From positions 1 through 64,000 of the forward strand of contig CASGAP010000009.1 in NCBI GenBank assembly GCA_949299515.1: a stretch of DNA of 64,000 nucleotides. The letters are read 5' to 3'. The DNA comes from an uncultured Desulfovibrionaceae bacterium. Lineage in GTDB: Bacteria; Desulfobacterota; Desulfovibrionia; Desulfovibrionales; Desulfovibrionaceae. This document shows, piece by piece, positions 62,787-64,000 of the stretch. Position 1 is the first letter of the stretch, and each line of letters starts with the position of its first letter. The notes under the pieces are model-generated. The model saw only the letters and a program-made list of their open reading frames with translations, was not told the DNA's origin and searched no databases. The position numbers and the translations under genes were made by a program.

Positions 62787-64000
62787 ATGAGTATTACTAT
62801 CGCATTGGCCGGCAATCCTAACAGCGGCAAAACCACAATGTTTAATGATTTGACCGGAAGCAACCAGTATGTTGGAAACTGGCCCGGCGTAACTGTTGAA
62901 AAAAAAGTCGGTTACTTTAAAGATGATAAAGAAATTCAAATTCAGGATTTGCCGGGAATTTATTCTTTGTCGCCCTACACCCTTGAAGAGGTGGTTTCCC
63001 GCAATTATCTGCTGGACGAAAGTCCCAGCGCCATTTTGAATATTGTCGATGCCAGCAATATCGAGCGCAATCTGTATCTGACCACACAGCTTTTGGAATT
63101 GGGCATTCCTGTTGTCATTGCTCTGAACATGATAGACGTAATCCGCAAGCGCGGGGATACAATCAATGTTAAGGAAATGGAAAAAGTATTCGGCTGCCCG
63201 GTTTTTGAAACTTCCGCCCTGCTGAAGGAAGGTTCCAGAGATGCGGTGCTGAAAGCCGCGGAACTTGCCAAACAGCACAGGGAACAGGAACATCTGCCGT
63301 CTATTTTTGAAGGTGCCGTAGAGCACGCCATTGCCCACATAGAAGAGCTCATCGAAAATATGGTTCCTAAGGATAAAGTCCGCTGGTTTGCCATCAAGCT
63401 TTTTGAACGGGATAAAAATATTCAGGAAAAGCTCGGGCTTACGCAGGATGTAATCGACCATGTGGAAGAGCATATTAAAGACTGCGAAAAAGCTTTGGAC
63501 GATGATGCGGAAAGCATTATTATCAATCAGCGCTATCTTTTTGTAACCCGGCAAATGGACAGACTGGTGGTAAAAAATAATCCCGAACAGGAAACGCCGT
63601 CTGACAAAATAGACAGCATTGTGACCAACCGCTTCTTGGCACTGCCGATTTTTGCGTTCATTATTTTCATTGTGTATTATATTTCCGTGACCACATTAGG
63701 TACCATTGCCACGGACTATACCAATGATGTGCTTATCGGCGAAATCGTGCAGGGCAATGTGAGCACATGGCTTGAAAGTGCAAATACCAGCCCGTGGCTT
63801 GCCGATTTGGTGGTTAACGGCATAGTTGGCGGCGTGGGCGCCGTTCTTGGCTTTGTGCCGCAGATTTTAATGGTTTCTTTCCTGCTCGCCATTTTGGAAG
63901 ACATCGGCTATATGGCGCGCATTGCCTTTATTATGGATAAAATTTTCCGCAAATTCGGCCTTTCCGGCAAGTCTTTTATTCCCATGCTCATCGGCAGCGG
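62787..64000 (+). CDS. feoB: Ferrous iron transporter FeoB, N-terminal part (runs off the window)
   Basis: The first ~404 residues of FeoB. The GTPase domain has G1 AGNPNSGKTT, G2 NWPGVTVEKK, G3 DLPGIYSLSP and G4 NMID, a helical spacer follows, and the first membrane helices (ALPIFAFIIFIVYYISVTT, then GIVGGVGAVLGFVPQILM) begin near residue 280. It moves Fe(II) across the inner membrane. No stop codon before the window end. Confidence 0.95.
   Translation, partial: MSITIALAGNPNSGKTTMFNDLTGSNQYVGNWPGVTVEKKVGYFKDDKEIQIQDLPGIYSLSPYTLEEVVSRNYLLDESPSAILNIVDASNIERNLYLTTQLLELGIPVVIALNMIDVIRKRGDTINVKEMEKVFGCPVFETSALLKEGSRDAVLKAAELAKQHREQEHLPSIFEGAVEHAIAHIEELIENMVPKDKVRWFAIKLFERDKNIQEKLGLTQDVIDHVEEHIKDCEKALDDDAESIIINQRYLFVTRQMDRLVVKNNPEQETPSDKIDSIVTNRFLALPIFAFIIFIVYYISVTTLGTIATDYTNDVLIGEIVQGNVSTWLESANTSPWLADLVVNGIVGGVGAVLGFVPQILMVSFLLAILEDIGYMARIAFIMDKIFRKFGLSGKSFIPMLIGS

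Overview
The window looks like a low-to-mid GC chromosomal segment of a Gram-negative, sulfite-respiring gut-type bacterium of the Desulfovibrionaceae, close to Bilophila or Taurinivorans. The strongest clues are a complete taurine route (alanine dehydrogenase, taurine:pyruvate aminotransferase, sulfoacetaldehyde acetyltransferase), a TRAP uptake system, and several small proteins I recall as typical of Desulfovibrio relatives. The family placement is an inference from gene content; no search was run.

Layout. 1-130: 3' end of a 5S rRNA gene and the rRNA-operon terminator. 130-1016: gene-free, with two copies of a dispersed repeat. 1017-13576: SGNH/TPR protein, membrane protein, MerR regulator with MATE pump and acetyltransferase, O-acyltransferase, NSS transporter, MntP, and a CsoR-type regulator with a metal P-type ATPase. 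13705-16847: str operon (rpsL-rpsG-fusA). 16886-19206: cation antiporter flanked by repeats. 19314-29762: taurine region. 30127-31559: thiC under a TPP riboswitch. 31652-36377: flavin-type protein, metallophosphoesterase, PHP phosphatase, a dead-looking CCA-adding-enzyme homologue, and two more repeats. 36604-40531: arginine genes argF, argB, argA-like, argC. 40601-43576: FG-GAP-type secreted protein and an rRNA methyltransferase. 43647-50804: a seven-gene minus-strand operon of RNA-related functions. 51026-54756: unknown-maf-nitroreductase-thiM-thiE operon. 55091-61286: amidase, RidA, then a retropepsin / transglutaminase-7TM / ATP-grasp / lipoprotein operon. 61329-64000: EamA transporter and feoA-feoA-feoB (feoB runs off the end).

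How it fits together. TRAP proteins would import taurine. Tpa moves its amino group to pyruvate, Ald recycles the alanine and releases ammonia, and Xsc cleaves sulfoacetaldehyde to acetyl phosphate and sulfite for respiration. A PAS-AAA+-Fis activator (minus strand, 22178-23929) lies inside the cluster. Sigma-54 promoters with correct -24 GG / -12 GC spacing are visible before ald and before xsc. A perfect 20-bp direct repeat lies upstream of the activator gene, and related TGCATTG motifs lie upstream of both promoters, so the cluster reads as a self-contained sigma-54 taurine regulon.

The most unusual items are: (1) a family of about 280-303 bp intergenic repeats with imperfect terminal inverted repeats, a variable but base-paired hairpin, a conserved core and an often-open small reading frame, nearly always in convergent gene gaps; (2) the sigma-54 taurine regulon architecture; (3) the retropepsin/transglutaminase-7TM/ATP-grasp/lipoprotein locus; (4) a full-length CCA-adding-enzyme homologue that has lost the catalytic residues of both its nucleotidyltransferase and HD domains.
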